Source: UBA5216 sp043743335 | GTDB taxonomy: Bacteria; Pseudomonadota; Gammaproteobacteria; Burkholderiales; SG8-41 | Assembly: GCA_043743335.1 (NCBI GenBank) | Contig: JAYTWR010000202.1 | Span: forward strand, 1 to 64,000 | DNA length: 64,000 nucleotides | Direction of reading: 5' to 3' | Shown here: piece after piece, positions 18,093 to 26,548 of the stretch | How positions within the stretch are numbered: the first letter of the stretch is position 1 | Layout: each line of letters starts with the position of its first letter | The notes under the pieces: generated by a model | The model's input: the letters and a program-made list of their open reading frames with translations, nothing else | Told to the model about the DNA's origin: nothing | Database searches by the model: none | Translations under genes and position numbers: made by a program

Positions 18093-19105
18093 TGCCTGCC
18101 CAAGCGAAGTTATCGCAGTCGATGAATGCGCAGTCGATGAACATACTGGTCATAGTCGAAGCCGTGAACGGCAAGCCCGCAACGGCCAGCCTGGAACACT
18201 TGGCGCTCGCCCGTCAGCTCGCGGCAACAGGCCGTGTCACTGCGCTGTTGCTCGGCGCGGACAAGCGCATTGCCGAACCGCTGATCGCGCACGGTGCTGA
18301 TGCTGTTGTGTGGGGCGGACAAAACATTTTCGACGGCTATAACAGCGATGCTTGGGTTGCCGCTGCCGCTCAAGCGGCCCGCGAGCAAGCCGCCACACTG
18401 GTGCTGGCGGCGCACACACCCAGCGGTGCTGACCTCGCGCCACGGCTGGCGTTTCGGCTCAACGCCGGCTGCGCCACCGGTTGCGTCCGCTTGGAAATCC
18501 GCGACGGCGCGCTATGGTTCACGCGTGCGAGCCACGGCGGCAATGTGCGCGAGACGCTGCGTTTCGAAACCGAAATGGTCGTCGCTACCGTGCGCGCTGG
18601 CCTCGGGGATGCGTTACCGGCCGATGCCGCACGCGCGGGTGAAATTGTCACGCTGACGGCAACGCCCGCGACCCGTATTCGCGTCATCGAGCGCAAGAGC
18701 GAGGCGGGCATGGGCCAGCGCCTAGAAGATGCGAAAGTTATTATTTCAGGGGGACGCGGCCTTGGCGGGCCGGAGGGCTTCAAGGTGTTAGCGCCGTTGG
18801 CGCAAACCTTGGGCGGCGTGGTAGGCGCCAGCCGCGTGCCGTGTGATCTGGGCTGGTGTTCGCACGCGATGCAAATCGGCCTCACCGGCAAGACGGTGAC
18901 ACCGGCGCTGTATATCGCCGTGGGTATATCGGGCGCAAGCCATCATCTCGCGGGGTGCGGCAACGCGAAGACCATCGTCGCAATCAACACGGACAAGGAC
19001 GCGGCGATATTTCGCGAAGCCCGGTTTGGTGTGGTGGGTGATTTCGCCAAAGTGGTGCCCGCGTTGGTGGCAGCGATACAGGCGCTGCCGGAGCAGGGAT
19101 CATGA
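18092..19105 (+). CDS. etfA: electron transfer flavoprotein alpha subunit
   Basis: A 337-residue EtfA. The C-terminal FAD domain shows ISGGRGLGGPEGF, GWCSHAMQIGLTGKTVTPALYIAVGISGA and NTDKDAAIFREARFGVVGD. ATG 18092 is chosen because it forms a TGATG junction with etfB and has AAGG seven bases upstream; ATG 18137, where family similarity (MNILVIVEA) begins, is an alternative. The extra N-terminus contains a small internal duplication (QSMN twice). Confidence 0.92.
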   Translation: MPAQAKLSQSMNAQSMNILVIVEAVNGKPATASLEHLALARQLAATGRVTALLLGADKRIAEPLIAHGADAVVWGGQNIFDGYNSDAWVAAAAQAAREQAATLVLAAHTPSGADLAPRLAFRLNAGCATGCVRLEIRDGALWFTRASHGGNVRETLRFETEMVVATVRAGLGDALPADAARAGEIVTLTATPATRIRVIERKSEAGMGQRLEDAKVIISGGRGLGGPEGFKVLAPLAQTLGGVVGASRVPCDLGWCSHAMQIGLTGKTVTPALYIAVGISGASHHLAGCGNAKTIVAINTDKDAAIFREARFGVVGDFAKVVPALVAAIQALPEQGS

Positions 19106-19120
19106 ATCGAGTGCGATCAT

Positions 19121-19157
19121 AAGTAATCGTAAGTAATCGTAAGTAATTGATTTTAAA
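19121..19157 (+). repeat. tandem AAGTAATCGT repeat merging into IHF-like element, copy 6
   Basis: Two identical decamers AAGTAATCGT (19121-19140) are followed by AAGTAATTGATTTTAAA. The element part 19140-19157 matches WATCAANNNNTTR exactly on the minus strand with spacer TTAC. It looks like partial duplication of the element's own left end. It lies between etfA and the next gene. Confidence 0.6.
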
Positions 19158-19217
19158 CAACAATTTTTGATGATGTAAAAGCGGCATTGCGCCGGATTGA
19201 AGAAGACAGGAGAACCC

Positions 19218-20753
19218 ATGGCATCTGAACAATTGCTCGCCGAATACGAAGCGCGGCGCACGAAAGCACTCGCTGGCGGCGGTGCCGACAAATACGCCAA
19301 GCGTACTGCGAAAGGCATTTTCAACGCGCGTGAGCGCATCGCAAAACTGGTGGATGGCGAGTCGTTCATCGAATCCGGTTTGTTCGGCACCTCGGCCATC
19401 GAGCCGCATCTCGCCGACGAAACGCAAACGGACGGCAAGATCGCGGGTTACGCCAAAATCAGCGGGCGTGACGTGGCGATAGTGGTCAACGATTTCACCG
19501 TCAAAGGCGCATCGACCTCATACACCAATGGCCGCAAAGTCGGCCACATGAAGCGCACGGCGACAGAGCGCGGTATGCCGTTGGTGTGTCTGGGCGAATC
19601 GACTGGCGCGCGCCTGCCCGACGCCATGGGCGGACACGGCATGGGCATGTTACTCGGCAACGACAACACGCAGTTTCGGCGCACGCGCGAAACGCCCATG
19701 GTGGCAGCAGCGTTCGGGCCGTCGTTCGGTTCATCCACGTGGATGATGTGCATCAGTGATTTCGCGATCATGCACAAAGGCGCGACGGTGGCGGTGTCTA
19801 GCCCTGGCTTGGTGTCGATGGCACTCGGTGAAAAAGTCAGCGCCGATGATTTGGGCGGCTGGCGGCTGCATTCGGATATCACCGGGCTGGTCGATCAAGC
19901 GGTTGATACCGAAGAAGAGGTGCTTGAGGCGATCAAAAAATTCCTCTCCTACCTGCCGAGCCATCACAACGAAGCGCCGCCCGAGGCATCGGTGCCAGCG
20001 GGGTCGGGCGCGGAGATGGACAAAGTGTTCGGCATGCTGCCGGAGAGTCGCACGCAGGTCTACGACATGAAGCGCATCATCCGCTGCGTGGTAGACAAGG
20101 ACTCGATGTTCGAACTGAAGCCGCGCTTTGGCAAGAGCGCGGTAACGGCGCTGGCGCGGCTGGGCGGCAAAAGCGTGGGTATCGTCGCCAACAATCCGCT
20201 GTATCGCGGCGGCGCGCTCGATGCCGATGCGTGTCGAAAAATCGTAGACTTTTTAGTCATGTGCGATTCGTTCAACGTGCCGGTGGTGCTGCTGGTCGAT
20301 ACGCCGGGCTTTCAGATCGGCACTGAGGCGGAAAAGGCCGGCGCACCAGGGCGCATCATGAATTTCATGAACGCCATGACGCTGCTCACGGTGCCGCACT
20401 TGAGCGTGATTATTCGCAAGAGCTACGGCCGCGCGTACGTGTGTATGGGCGGCGGGCGGCACTCGGACGATATCGCTGCGTGGCCCAGCGCAGAAATCAG
20501 CTTCATGAGTCCGGAGTTCGCCACTAAAATCGTGCACGGCGTGGGTTTTGGCGAGCCGGGCTACGATGAGGCGCTAAAGAAAATCGAAAAAGGCATCGAC
20601 GTGTGGGGCTTGGCCTCGGTGTACGCCACGCAAGCCGTGATCCGCCCGCAGGAAACCCGCGACTACCTGATCCGCATGCTTGACGTGTATAAACTGCGCA
20701 TCACCAAGGGTGTGGGGCAGCATTTGATGCGGACTTGGCCTACGAGTTATTAG
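19218..20753 (+). CDS. acyl-CoA carboxylase carboxyltransferase subunit, second copy
   Basis: A 511-residue carboxyltransferase of the PccB/MccB type. The start ATG 19218 follows CAGGAG. GESTGARLPDAMGGHGMG and GPSFGSSTWMMCISDF form the N-lobe active site, and LLVDTPGFQIGTEAEKAG plus KSYGRAYVCMGGGRHSDD the C-lobe. The biotin carboxylase gene starts one base after its stop, so these two are the natural partners, probably with the carrier encoded at 14026. The acyl-CoA substrate is not known. Confidence 0.91.
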   Translation: MASEQLLAEYEARRTKALAGGGADKYAKRTAKGIFNARERIAKLVDGESFIESGLFGTSAIEPHLADETQTDGKIAGYAKISGRDVAIVVNDFTVKGASTSYTNGRKVGHMKRTATERGMPLVCLGESTGARLPDAMGGHGMGMLLGNDNTQFRRTRETPMVAAAFGPSFGSSTWMMCISDFAIMHKGATVAVSSPGLVSMALGEKVSADDLGGWRLHSDITGLVDQAVDTEEEVLEAIKKFLSYLPSHHNEAPPEASVPAGSGAEMDKVFGMLPESRTQVYDMKRIIRCVVDKDSMFELKPRFGKSAVTALARLGGKSVGIVANNPLYRGGALDADACRKIVDFLVMCDSFNVPVVLLVDTPGFQIGTEAEKAGAPGRIMNFMNAMTLLTVPHLSVIIRKSYGRAYVCMGGGRHSDDIAAWPSAEISFMSPEFATKIVHGVGFGEPGYDEALKKIEKGIDVWGLASVYATQAVIRPQETRDYLIRMLDVYKLRITKGVGQHLMRTWPTSY

Positions 20754-20754
20754 C

Positions 20755-22101
20755 ATGTTCAACAAAGTCATTGTCGCCAACCGCGGCGCAGTCGCATCAA
20801 GGGTGCTGCGTGCCCTCAACGAAATGGGTATCAAGTCCGTTGCTCTGTACTCCGCAGCCGACGCCGGCGCGCCGTATCTCGCGATGGCGAGCGAAACCTA
20901 CGCCATTGGCCCGGCCCCGGCGCGCGAAAGTTATCTCAATCAGGATTTGATCCTCGATATTTTACAAAAATCGCATGCCGATGGTTTGCATCCCGGCTAC
21001 GGTTTTCTGTCGGAAAACGCCGGTTTCGCGCAGCGTGTAGTCGATGCGGGCGCGCGCTTTATCGGCCCGTCGCCGAAGTGGATCGACGCCATGGGTCACA
21101 AGACCCGTGCGCGCGAACTGGCAGCGAAGCACGGCATGCCCATGTCGCAAGGCTCGCCGGTGTTGCCGATGGATAACGAAGCCATACTCAAAGCCGCACG
21201 CGACATCGGCTACCCGGTGCTGGTCAAGCCGGCGGGCGGCGGCGGCGGCATTGGTATGCTGCCGGCGAAAGACGAAGCGCAGTTGCTGGAAACGGTTGAG
21301 CGCTCGCGCTCGATGGCAAGCCGCGGCTTTGGCAATGCTGAGGTTTATTTGGAGCGCTTGTTCGAGCGCCCGCGCCACGTGGAGTTTCAGGTGCTGGGCG
21401 ATCAACACGGGCATCTCGTGCATCTGTTCGAGCGGGATTGCTCAACGCAGCGCCGCAACCAAAAAGTGATCGAAGAAGCGCCTGGGCCGTTAATCGCGCG
21501 TGACAAGGTGACTGCGGTCGCCGATCACATCGCCGGCATCCTGCGCAAAATCGGTTACGACAACATCGGCACGGTGGAAATGCTGTTGGGCGCGGATGGC
21601 TCGTTCAACTTTCTGGAAATGAACACGCGTTTGCAAGTGGAGCATGGCGTGACCGAAGAAGTCACCGGCGTTGATTTGGTCAAGGCGCAGATACGCGCCG
21701 CTGCGGGTGAGCGCTTGAGCGATATTCTGCCGACCCAAATTCAGATCAAAGGGCATGCGATTCAGGCGCGCGTGTATGCCGAAGATCCGAAGAATTTCTT
21801 CCCGTCGCCGGGCAAGCTCAACGTCTTTCGCCCGCCGTCCGGTGCCGGGGTGCGCGTGGAGACGGGGTTTGCCGAAGGGCGTGATGTCACGCCGCACTAT
21901 GATCCGATGATCGCCAAGGTGATCGTGCATGACGCGACGCGCGAGGCGGCCATTGGTAAACTCATCACGGCACTGGAAGCGTTCGAGATTCAAGGCTTGA
22001 AGCATAATATTCCGGCGGTGTTGGCCATTCTGCGCTCAGAGCCGTTTCGCGCAGGCGATGTGCATACAGGATTGATACCGGAGGTTTTGAAAAAGAAGTA
22101 A
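20755..22101 (+). CDS. biotin carboxylase subunit of acyl-CoA carboxylase
   Basis: A 448-residue ATP-grasp biotin carboxylase that carboxylates carrier-bound biotin using bicarbonate and ATP. The N-terminal FNKVIVANRGAVASRVLRAL, ATP lid KPAGGGGGIGML, and catalytic FLEMNTRLQVEHGVTEEVTG are intact. It ends at the biotin carboxylase C domain (KVIVHDATREAAIGKL) with no fused biotinyl domain. The next gene follows after 85 bases. Confidence 0.93.
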   Translation: MFNKVIVANRGAVASRVLRALNEMGIKSVALYSAADAGAPYLAMASETYAIGPAPARESYLNQDLILDILQKSHADGLHPGYGFLSENAGFAQRVVDAGARFIGPSPKWIDAMGHKTRARELAAKHGMPMSQGSPVLPMDNEAILKAARDIGYPVLVKPAGGGGGIGMLPAKDEAQLLETVERSRSMASRGFGNAEVYLERLFERPRHVEFQVLGDQHGHLVHLFERDCSTQRRNQKVIEEAPGPLIARDKVTAVADHIAGILRKIGYDNIGTVEMLLGADGSFNFLEMNTRLQVEHGVTEEVTGVDLVKAQIRAAAGERLSDILPTQIQIKGHAIQARVYAEDPKNFFPSPGKLNVFRPPSGAGVRVETGFAEGRDVTPHYDPMIAKVIVHDATREAAIGKLITALEAFEIQGLKHNIPAVLAILRSEPFRAGDVHTGLIPEVLKKK

Positions 22102-22186
22102 CAAGAAGCTAAGAGGCTCCTTCCCCCGCGCAAACAGCGCGCAAGGGCGGGAGCTTATTGACAGGGTGGGTCACTGGGAGCGAATG

Positions 22187-24307
22187 ATGAGCGAAGCTGA
22201 AGTGGTGCGATTTGATGTGGAAGACGGCATTGGTGTCATCACGGTGGATTATCCGCCGGTGAATGCGTTGGGGCCGGGTGTGCGCGAGGGCATTATCGCC
22301 GCCGTTGAAAAGGGTGAGGCAGACGCCGGCGTCAAAGCCATGGTGCTGATCGGCGCGGGGCGCAGTTTTATTGCCGGCGCGGATATCCGCCAGTTCGGCA
22401 AGCCGCGCCCGGTGCTCAAACGCACCAGCGTTGATGTACTGGACAGCGCCACCAAGCCCATGGTGGCCGCCATACACGGCTTTGCGTTGGGCGGCGGGCT
22501 GGAACATGCGCTGGGTTGTCATTACCGTGTGGCGGTACCGAGTGCGAAAGTGGGCTTGCCCGAAGTGCTGATCGGCATATTGCCTGGCGGCGGCGGCACG
22601 CAGCGCCTGCCGCGATTGATTGGGCCGAAAGCTGCCATGGACATGATCGTCAGCGGGCGTCACGTGCCGGCGGAAGAAGCGAAAACACTGGGCATTATCG
22701 ATGCCATTGTGCCGGGCAAAGACCTGCGCCGCGAGGCCATCGACTACGCCAAAAGCGTGGCGAACAAGCGACCGCTGGTGCGTATCCGCGACCGCACCGA
22801 CAAAATCACTGCGGCTAAGGCCGCCCCCGGCATGTTTGATGCCATGCGTAAATCCATTGCACGCAAGGCGCGCAACCAGCAAGCGCCTTACCATTGCATC
22901 GCGTGCGTTGAGGCCGCGACCACACAGCCCTTCGACGAAGGCATCGCGACCGAGCGCCGCTTGTTCGGCGAACTGGAAAATGCCGACGAGGCGAAAGCCT
23001 TGCGCTACGCCTTTTTTGCCGAGCGCGAAGTGGCGAAAATTCCGGGCGCGCCCAAAGATTTCAAAGCATCGAAAATCAACACAGCCGCCGTGGTTGGCGC
23101 AGGCACCATGGGCGGCGGCATTGCCATGAGCTTTGCCGATTTTGGTATCCCGGTCAAAGTGCTGGAAGTGACGCGCGACGCACTGGATCGCGGCATGCAG
23201 CGCGTGCGCGACAACTACGCCATGAGCGTCAAACGCGGCAGCATCACGCAAGCGCAAATGGACGAGCGCCTGCAACGCATCACAGCGGTGGAGCGCTACG
23301 AGGACATCGGCGACAGCGATGTGGTGATCGAAGTGGTGTTCGAGCGCATTGATGTCAAAAAAGAAGTGTTCGCCAAACTGGATGCCGTGATGAAGCCGGG
23401 CGCACTACTGCTCAGCAACTCGTCCGCCATCGACACGGACATCATGGCCGGCATGACCAAACGCCCGCAGGACGTGGCAGGCGCGCACTTTTTTGCACCG
23501 GCGAACGTGATGAAACTGTACGAAGTGGTGAAAGGCACCCAAACCTCGGTTGAAACTATTCTCAAGACCATGCAGATCGGCCGCGACATCGGCAAGATCA
23601 GCGCGGTCGCCGGGTCTTGCGACGGGTTTGCCGCGAACCGCAGCCGCGCGCCGTTCCAGACCGAAATGATGATGATGCTGGAAGAAGGTGCGCTGCCGGA
23701 GCAGATCGACAAGGTGATGGTGGATTTTGGTTACCCCATCGGCCCGTTTGCGGTGAGCGATTTGTCGGGCCTCGACATTGGCTACGACACGCGCAAGCGT
23801 CGCGCGGCGGCGAATCCGAATTTCCGCAAGCTGCATGTGCCCGACCGTCTGGTTGAGATGGGGCGCAAAGGGCAGAAGACCGGCGCTGGCTGGTATCGCT
23901 ACGAAAAGGGCGACCGCACGCCGCATCCGGATGAAGTGGTCAAAAGCGTCATCGCCGATGTGGCGCGCGAGTTGGGCATCGAGCAGCGTATCTTCAGTGA
24001 CGACGAAATCCTCAAGCGTTTGTTGTTCGCCTCGGCGAACGAGGCCTGCAAAATTCTGGAAGAAGGCAAAGCCTTGCGCGCGAGTGACATCGACGTCATG
24101 TGGCTGCATGGCTTCGGCTTTCCGCGCTATCGCGGCGGGCTGATGTTCTGGGCCGACGGCATCGGCGTAAAAGAGGTCTATCGCCAGATTCAGGAATGGC
24201 AGCAGCGCTACGGCGACCGTTGGAAGCCGGCCGCTCTGCTACGTGAATTGGCGGACAGTGGTACCTCGTTTCGGGACGCCAAACCGAAGGTGGCGTTATT
24301 GGGATGA
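22187..24307 (+). CDS. bifunctional enoyl-CoA hydratase / 3-hydroxyacyl-CoA dehydrogenase (FadB/FadJ-like)
   Basis: A 706-residue two-domain beta-oxidation enzyme. The crotonase domain (about 5-190) has GAGRSFIAGADIRQF and GFALGGGLEHALGCHYRVA, the oxyanion-hole loops. The dehydrogenase domain has the NAD loop AAVVGAGTMGGGIAMSFADFG near residue 300, followed by two 3HCDH C-terminal domains (CDGFAANRSRAPF; GFGFPRYRGGLMFWAD). It hydrates an enoyl-CoA and oxidises the product to a 3-ketoacyl-CoA. ATG 22187 is preferred for spacing to GGGAG; ATG 22184 is adjacent. The stop overlaps the next start (ATGA). No thiolase is seen nearby. Confidence 0.92.
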   Translation: MSEAEVVRFDVEDGIGVITVDYPPVNALGPGVREGIIAAVEKGEADAGVKAMVLIGAGRSFIAGADIRQFGKPRPVLKRTSVDVLDSATKPMVAAIHGFALGGGLEHALGCHYRVAVPSAKVGLPEVLIGILPGGGGTQRLPRLIGPKAAMDMIVSGRHVPAEEAKTLGIIDAIVPGKDLRREAIDYAKSVANKRPLVRIRDRTDKITAAKAAPGMFDAMRKSIARKARNQQAPYHCIACVEAATTQPFDEGIATERRLFGELENADEAKALRYAFFAEREVAKIPGAPKDFKASKINTAAVVGAGTMGGGIAMSFADFGIPVKVLEVTRDALDRGMQRVRDNYAMSVKRGSITQAQMDERLQRITAVERYEDIGDSDVVIEVVFERIDVKKEVFAKLDAVMKPGALLLSNSSAIDTDIMAGMTKRPQDVAGAHFFAPANVMKLYEVVKGTQTSVETILKTMQIGRDIGKISAVAGSCDGFAANRSRAPFQTEMMMMLEEGALPEQIDKVMVDFGYPIGPFAVSDLSGLDIGYDTRKRRAAANPNFRKLHVPDRLVEMGRKGQKTGAGWYRYEKGDRTPHPDEVVKSVIADVARELGIEQRIFSDDEILKRLLFASANEACKILEEGKALRASDIDVMWLHGFGFPRYRGGLMFWADGIGVKEVYRQIQEWQQRYGDRWKPAALLRELADSGTSFRDAKPKVALLG

Positions 24308-25014
24308 GCGCAGCAAACCTGATTGCACAGGCGCGCGCGCAGGGGCGCGCCGCGCTGGACGAACACGCGGGCAAAGCGCTGCTGGCCGAATACGGCGTTA
24401 CGGTGCCGCAGTCGGTTACGGTCAAAAACGCCGACGAGGTAGAGGCTAAGTTCGGCACGCTACGTGCGCCGGTGGTGGTCAAAATCATGTCGCCCGATAT
24501 CCTGCACAAGAGTGACGCAGGCGGGGTCAAGGTGGGCTTGAAAACGGCCGCTGAAGTCAAAGAAGCCATTCAGTCCATGGCAGCGTCGCCCAAGATCAAG
24601 GGTGCGCGCATTGACGGCTACTTGATTGAGTCCATGGCCCCGGCTGGGCAAGAGTTGGTGATCGGCGGCGTGCGTGATGCGGATTTCGGGCCGCTGGTGA
24701 TGGTGGGCTTGGGCGGCATTTTTGTGGAAGTGCTGGCGGACGTGTCGTTTCGCATCTGCCCGATCACGCGGCTGGACGCGCAGGAAATGCTCGCTGAGCT
24801 TAAAGGTGCGGCGATACTCGATGGCGCACGCGGCATGAAGCCGGTGTCCAAAGACGCCATTGTGGATGTGCTGCTCAAAGTGGGTGGTGAAAACGGCTTG
24901 TTGATGCAGCACGCAGCGGATTTCACCGAGGCGGATATCAATCCGCTGATCGTTTCCGAACACGCTGCGGTGGCGGTGGATGCGCGATTTATTTTGGGTA
25001 AAAATAGTGAATAA
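24304..25014 (+). CDS. ADP-forming acyl-CoA synthetase, ATP-grasp (beta) subunit
   Basis: A 236-residue ATP-grasp_5 protein corresponding to the beta subunit of ADP-forming acetate-CoA ligase. Visible landmarks are EYGVTVPQSVTVKNADE at the start of the ATP-grasp fold, KIMSPDILHKSDAGGVKVGL and GPLVMVGLGGIFVEVLADVSFR. It forms a pair with the next gene, which carries the CoA-binding and phosphohistidine domains. It overlaps the upstream gene by four bases and the downstream gene by eight. Activation of a short organic acid to its CoA ester is the likely role. Confidence 0.88.
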   Translation: MSAANLIAQARAQGRAALDEHAGKALLAEYGVTVPQSVTVKNADEVEAKFGTLRAPVVVKIMSPDILHKSDAGGVKVGLKTAAEVKEAIQSMAASPKIKGARIDGYLIESMAPAGQELVIGGVRDADFGPLVMVGLGGIFVEVLADVSFRICPITRLDAQEMLAELKGAAILDGARGMKPVSKDAIVDVLLKVGGENGLLMQHAADFTEADINPLIVSEHAAVAVDARFILGKNSE

Positions 25015-26470
25015 AATCAATATCTTACAAGAATTCACGCCACTGTTTGAGCCGCACACCGTGGCGGTGATTGGCGCGTCTGCCAAAGGCGGTGCGCTGC
25101 CGAACCATTTCATCCGCCGCATTCGTGAGTTCGGATTTACCGGCGACATTTATCCGATCCACCCGACAGCACCAGAGATCGATGGCCTCACGGCGTACAA
25201 AACGTTGGCCGATACGCCCAAGCCGGTGGATTACGCTTACATCGCGGTCGGCGGTGCGCAAATTCCCGCCATGCTCGAAGCCGTCCAACAACGGGGGCCG
25301 GGCCATGTGAAGTTCGCGCAAGTGATTTCCAGCGGTTTTGCCGAGGTGGACGAAGGCAAGGAGTTACAGAACGCCCTGGTCGTGGCGGCGCGCGCCGGCG
25401 GCATGCGATTGATCGGGCCGAATTGTCTGGGCATTTTTACCCCGCGCGGTGGCGTGACGTTTGCCGAAGTGGGGCCGCAGCCAGCCGGCAGCGTCGGCGT
25501 GGTGTCGCAAAGCGGTGGCTTGGGCACCGACATCGTGCGGCGCGGCCTTGCACGCGGCATTCGTTTTTCAGGGCTGATTACCGTGGGCAATTGCGCCGAT
25601 GTGACGCCCACCGAGCTGGTGGAATATTATTTTGCCGATGCGCAAACCAAGGTCGTCGGCATGTACATAGAATCGGCCAAGGACGGTCGGCGTCTGTTTG
25701 AGTTGCTGCGCGCGGCAGGGGCGAGAAAGCCGGTGGTGATCCTCAAGGGCGGGCGCACACAACAAGGCTTGGCGGCTGCGGCCTCGCACACGGGGTCGCT
25801 CGCGGGTGACGATCGCGTGTGGATCGCGCTGGCACGGCAAACTGGCTGTGTGCTGGTGGATACGTTGGATCAATTCATCGATGTGCTGCTGACGTTCCAG
25901 TCGATCACGCCCAAAGTCACGCATCCGACCCGGCAGATCACGCTGTTCGGCAACGGCGGCGGCACCAGCGTGCTTGCCACCGATTACTACGCGCGCCTAG
26001 GGCTGAACGTGACGCCATTTGCCCCATCCACTATCGCGCCGCTAGCGGCATTGAAGCTGCCGCCGGGCACCAGCATCACCAATCCGGTGGATTGCCCGGT
26101 GGGTACCTTGCAGCAGGATGACGGCCGCGTTGCCGAGAAAATTCTCGACATTATTTACGGCAGCGGCAAACCCGATGCGCTGGTGATGCACCTGAATCTC
26201 TCGGCGTTCGTCGGGCGCAGCAAACCCGAAGTGCTGGATAACCTGATGGCCGCCGCGCTGCGCGTGCAGCAAAAATATCCGCGGCAGGCGCATTTTCTGT
26301 TGGTGCTGCGCTCCGACGGCGAGCCAGCGCTGGAAGAACGCAAGCGTGCCTTTCGCGAAAAGGCCAACGCGCTCGGCGTGCCGGTGTACGACGAAATGGC
26401 CAACGCCGGCCACGCGCTGGCAGCGCTGAGTGCGCACGAGACGTTTCTGCATACGCGCAGTCAGGCGTAG
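25007..26470 (+). CDS. ADP-forming acyl-CoA synthetase, CoA-binding (alpha) subunit
   Basis: A 487-residue alpha-type subunit. The CoA-binding Rossmann domain begins FEPHTVAVIGASAKGGALPNH. SQSGGLGTDIVRRGLARG and AAASHTGSLAGDDRVW follow; the His in the latter is the expected phosphohistidine. GTG 25007 is used as the start, giving an eight-base overlap with the upstream gene; ATG 24980 (35-base overlap) is possible. Residues 2-5 (NKIN) are encoded by an inverted copy of the IHF-like element. Confidence 0.87.
   Translation: MNKINILQEFTPLFEPHTVAVIGASAKGGALPNHFIRRIREFGFTGDIYPIHPTAPEIDGLTAYKTLADTPKPVDYAYIAVGGAQIPAMLEAVQQRGPGHVKFAQVISSGFAEVDEGKELQNALVVAARAGGMRLIGPNCLGIFTPRGGVTFAEVGPQPAGSVGVVSQSGGLGTDIVRRGLARGIRFSGLITVGNCADVTPTELVEYYFADAQTKVVGMYIESAKDGRRLFELLRAAGARKPVVILKGGRTQQGLAAAASHTGSLAGDDRVWIALARQTGCVLVDTLDQFIDVLLTFQSITPKVTHPTRQITLFGNGGGTSVLATDYYARLGLNVTPFAPSTIAPLAALKLPPGTSITNPVDCPVGTLQQDDGRVAEKILDIIYGSGKPDALVMHLNLSAFVGRSKPEVLDNLMAAALRVQQKYPRQAHFLLVLRSDGEPALEERKRAFREKANALGVPVYDEMANAGHALAALSAHETFLHTRSQA
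25010..25027 (-). repeat. IHF-like dispersed element, copy 7, inside a start region
   Basis: AATAAAATCAATATCTTA on the plus strand. Exact WATCAANNNNTTR with a different spacer (TATC). It contains the stop of the beta-subunit gene and the first codons of the alpha-subunit gene. Confidence 0.5.
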
Positions 26471-26493
26471 TAATGCGTTATCAGCGCTAGTTA

Positions 26494-26513
26494 TAACTAA
26501 TTGATTTTATTGA
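26494..26513 (+). repeat. IHF-like dispersed element, copy 8 (full length)
   Basis: TAACTAATTGATTTTATTGA, 23 bases after the acyl-CoA synthetase stop and 35 bases before the ADH-fold gene. Exact IHF consensus on the minus strand. Confidence 0.65.
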
Positions 26514-26548
26514 GTTTTATTTAACTTTCTACAGCAGAGGCACGCGCC

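Noticed and set aside
22109..23275. A 388-codon minus-strand open frame
   Set aside because: It is opposite the enoyl-CoA hydratase/dehydrogenase gene, whose motifs are unmistakable.
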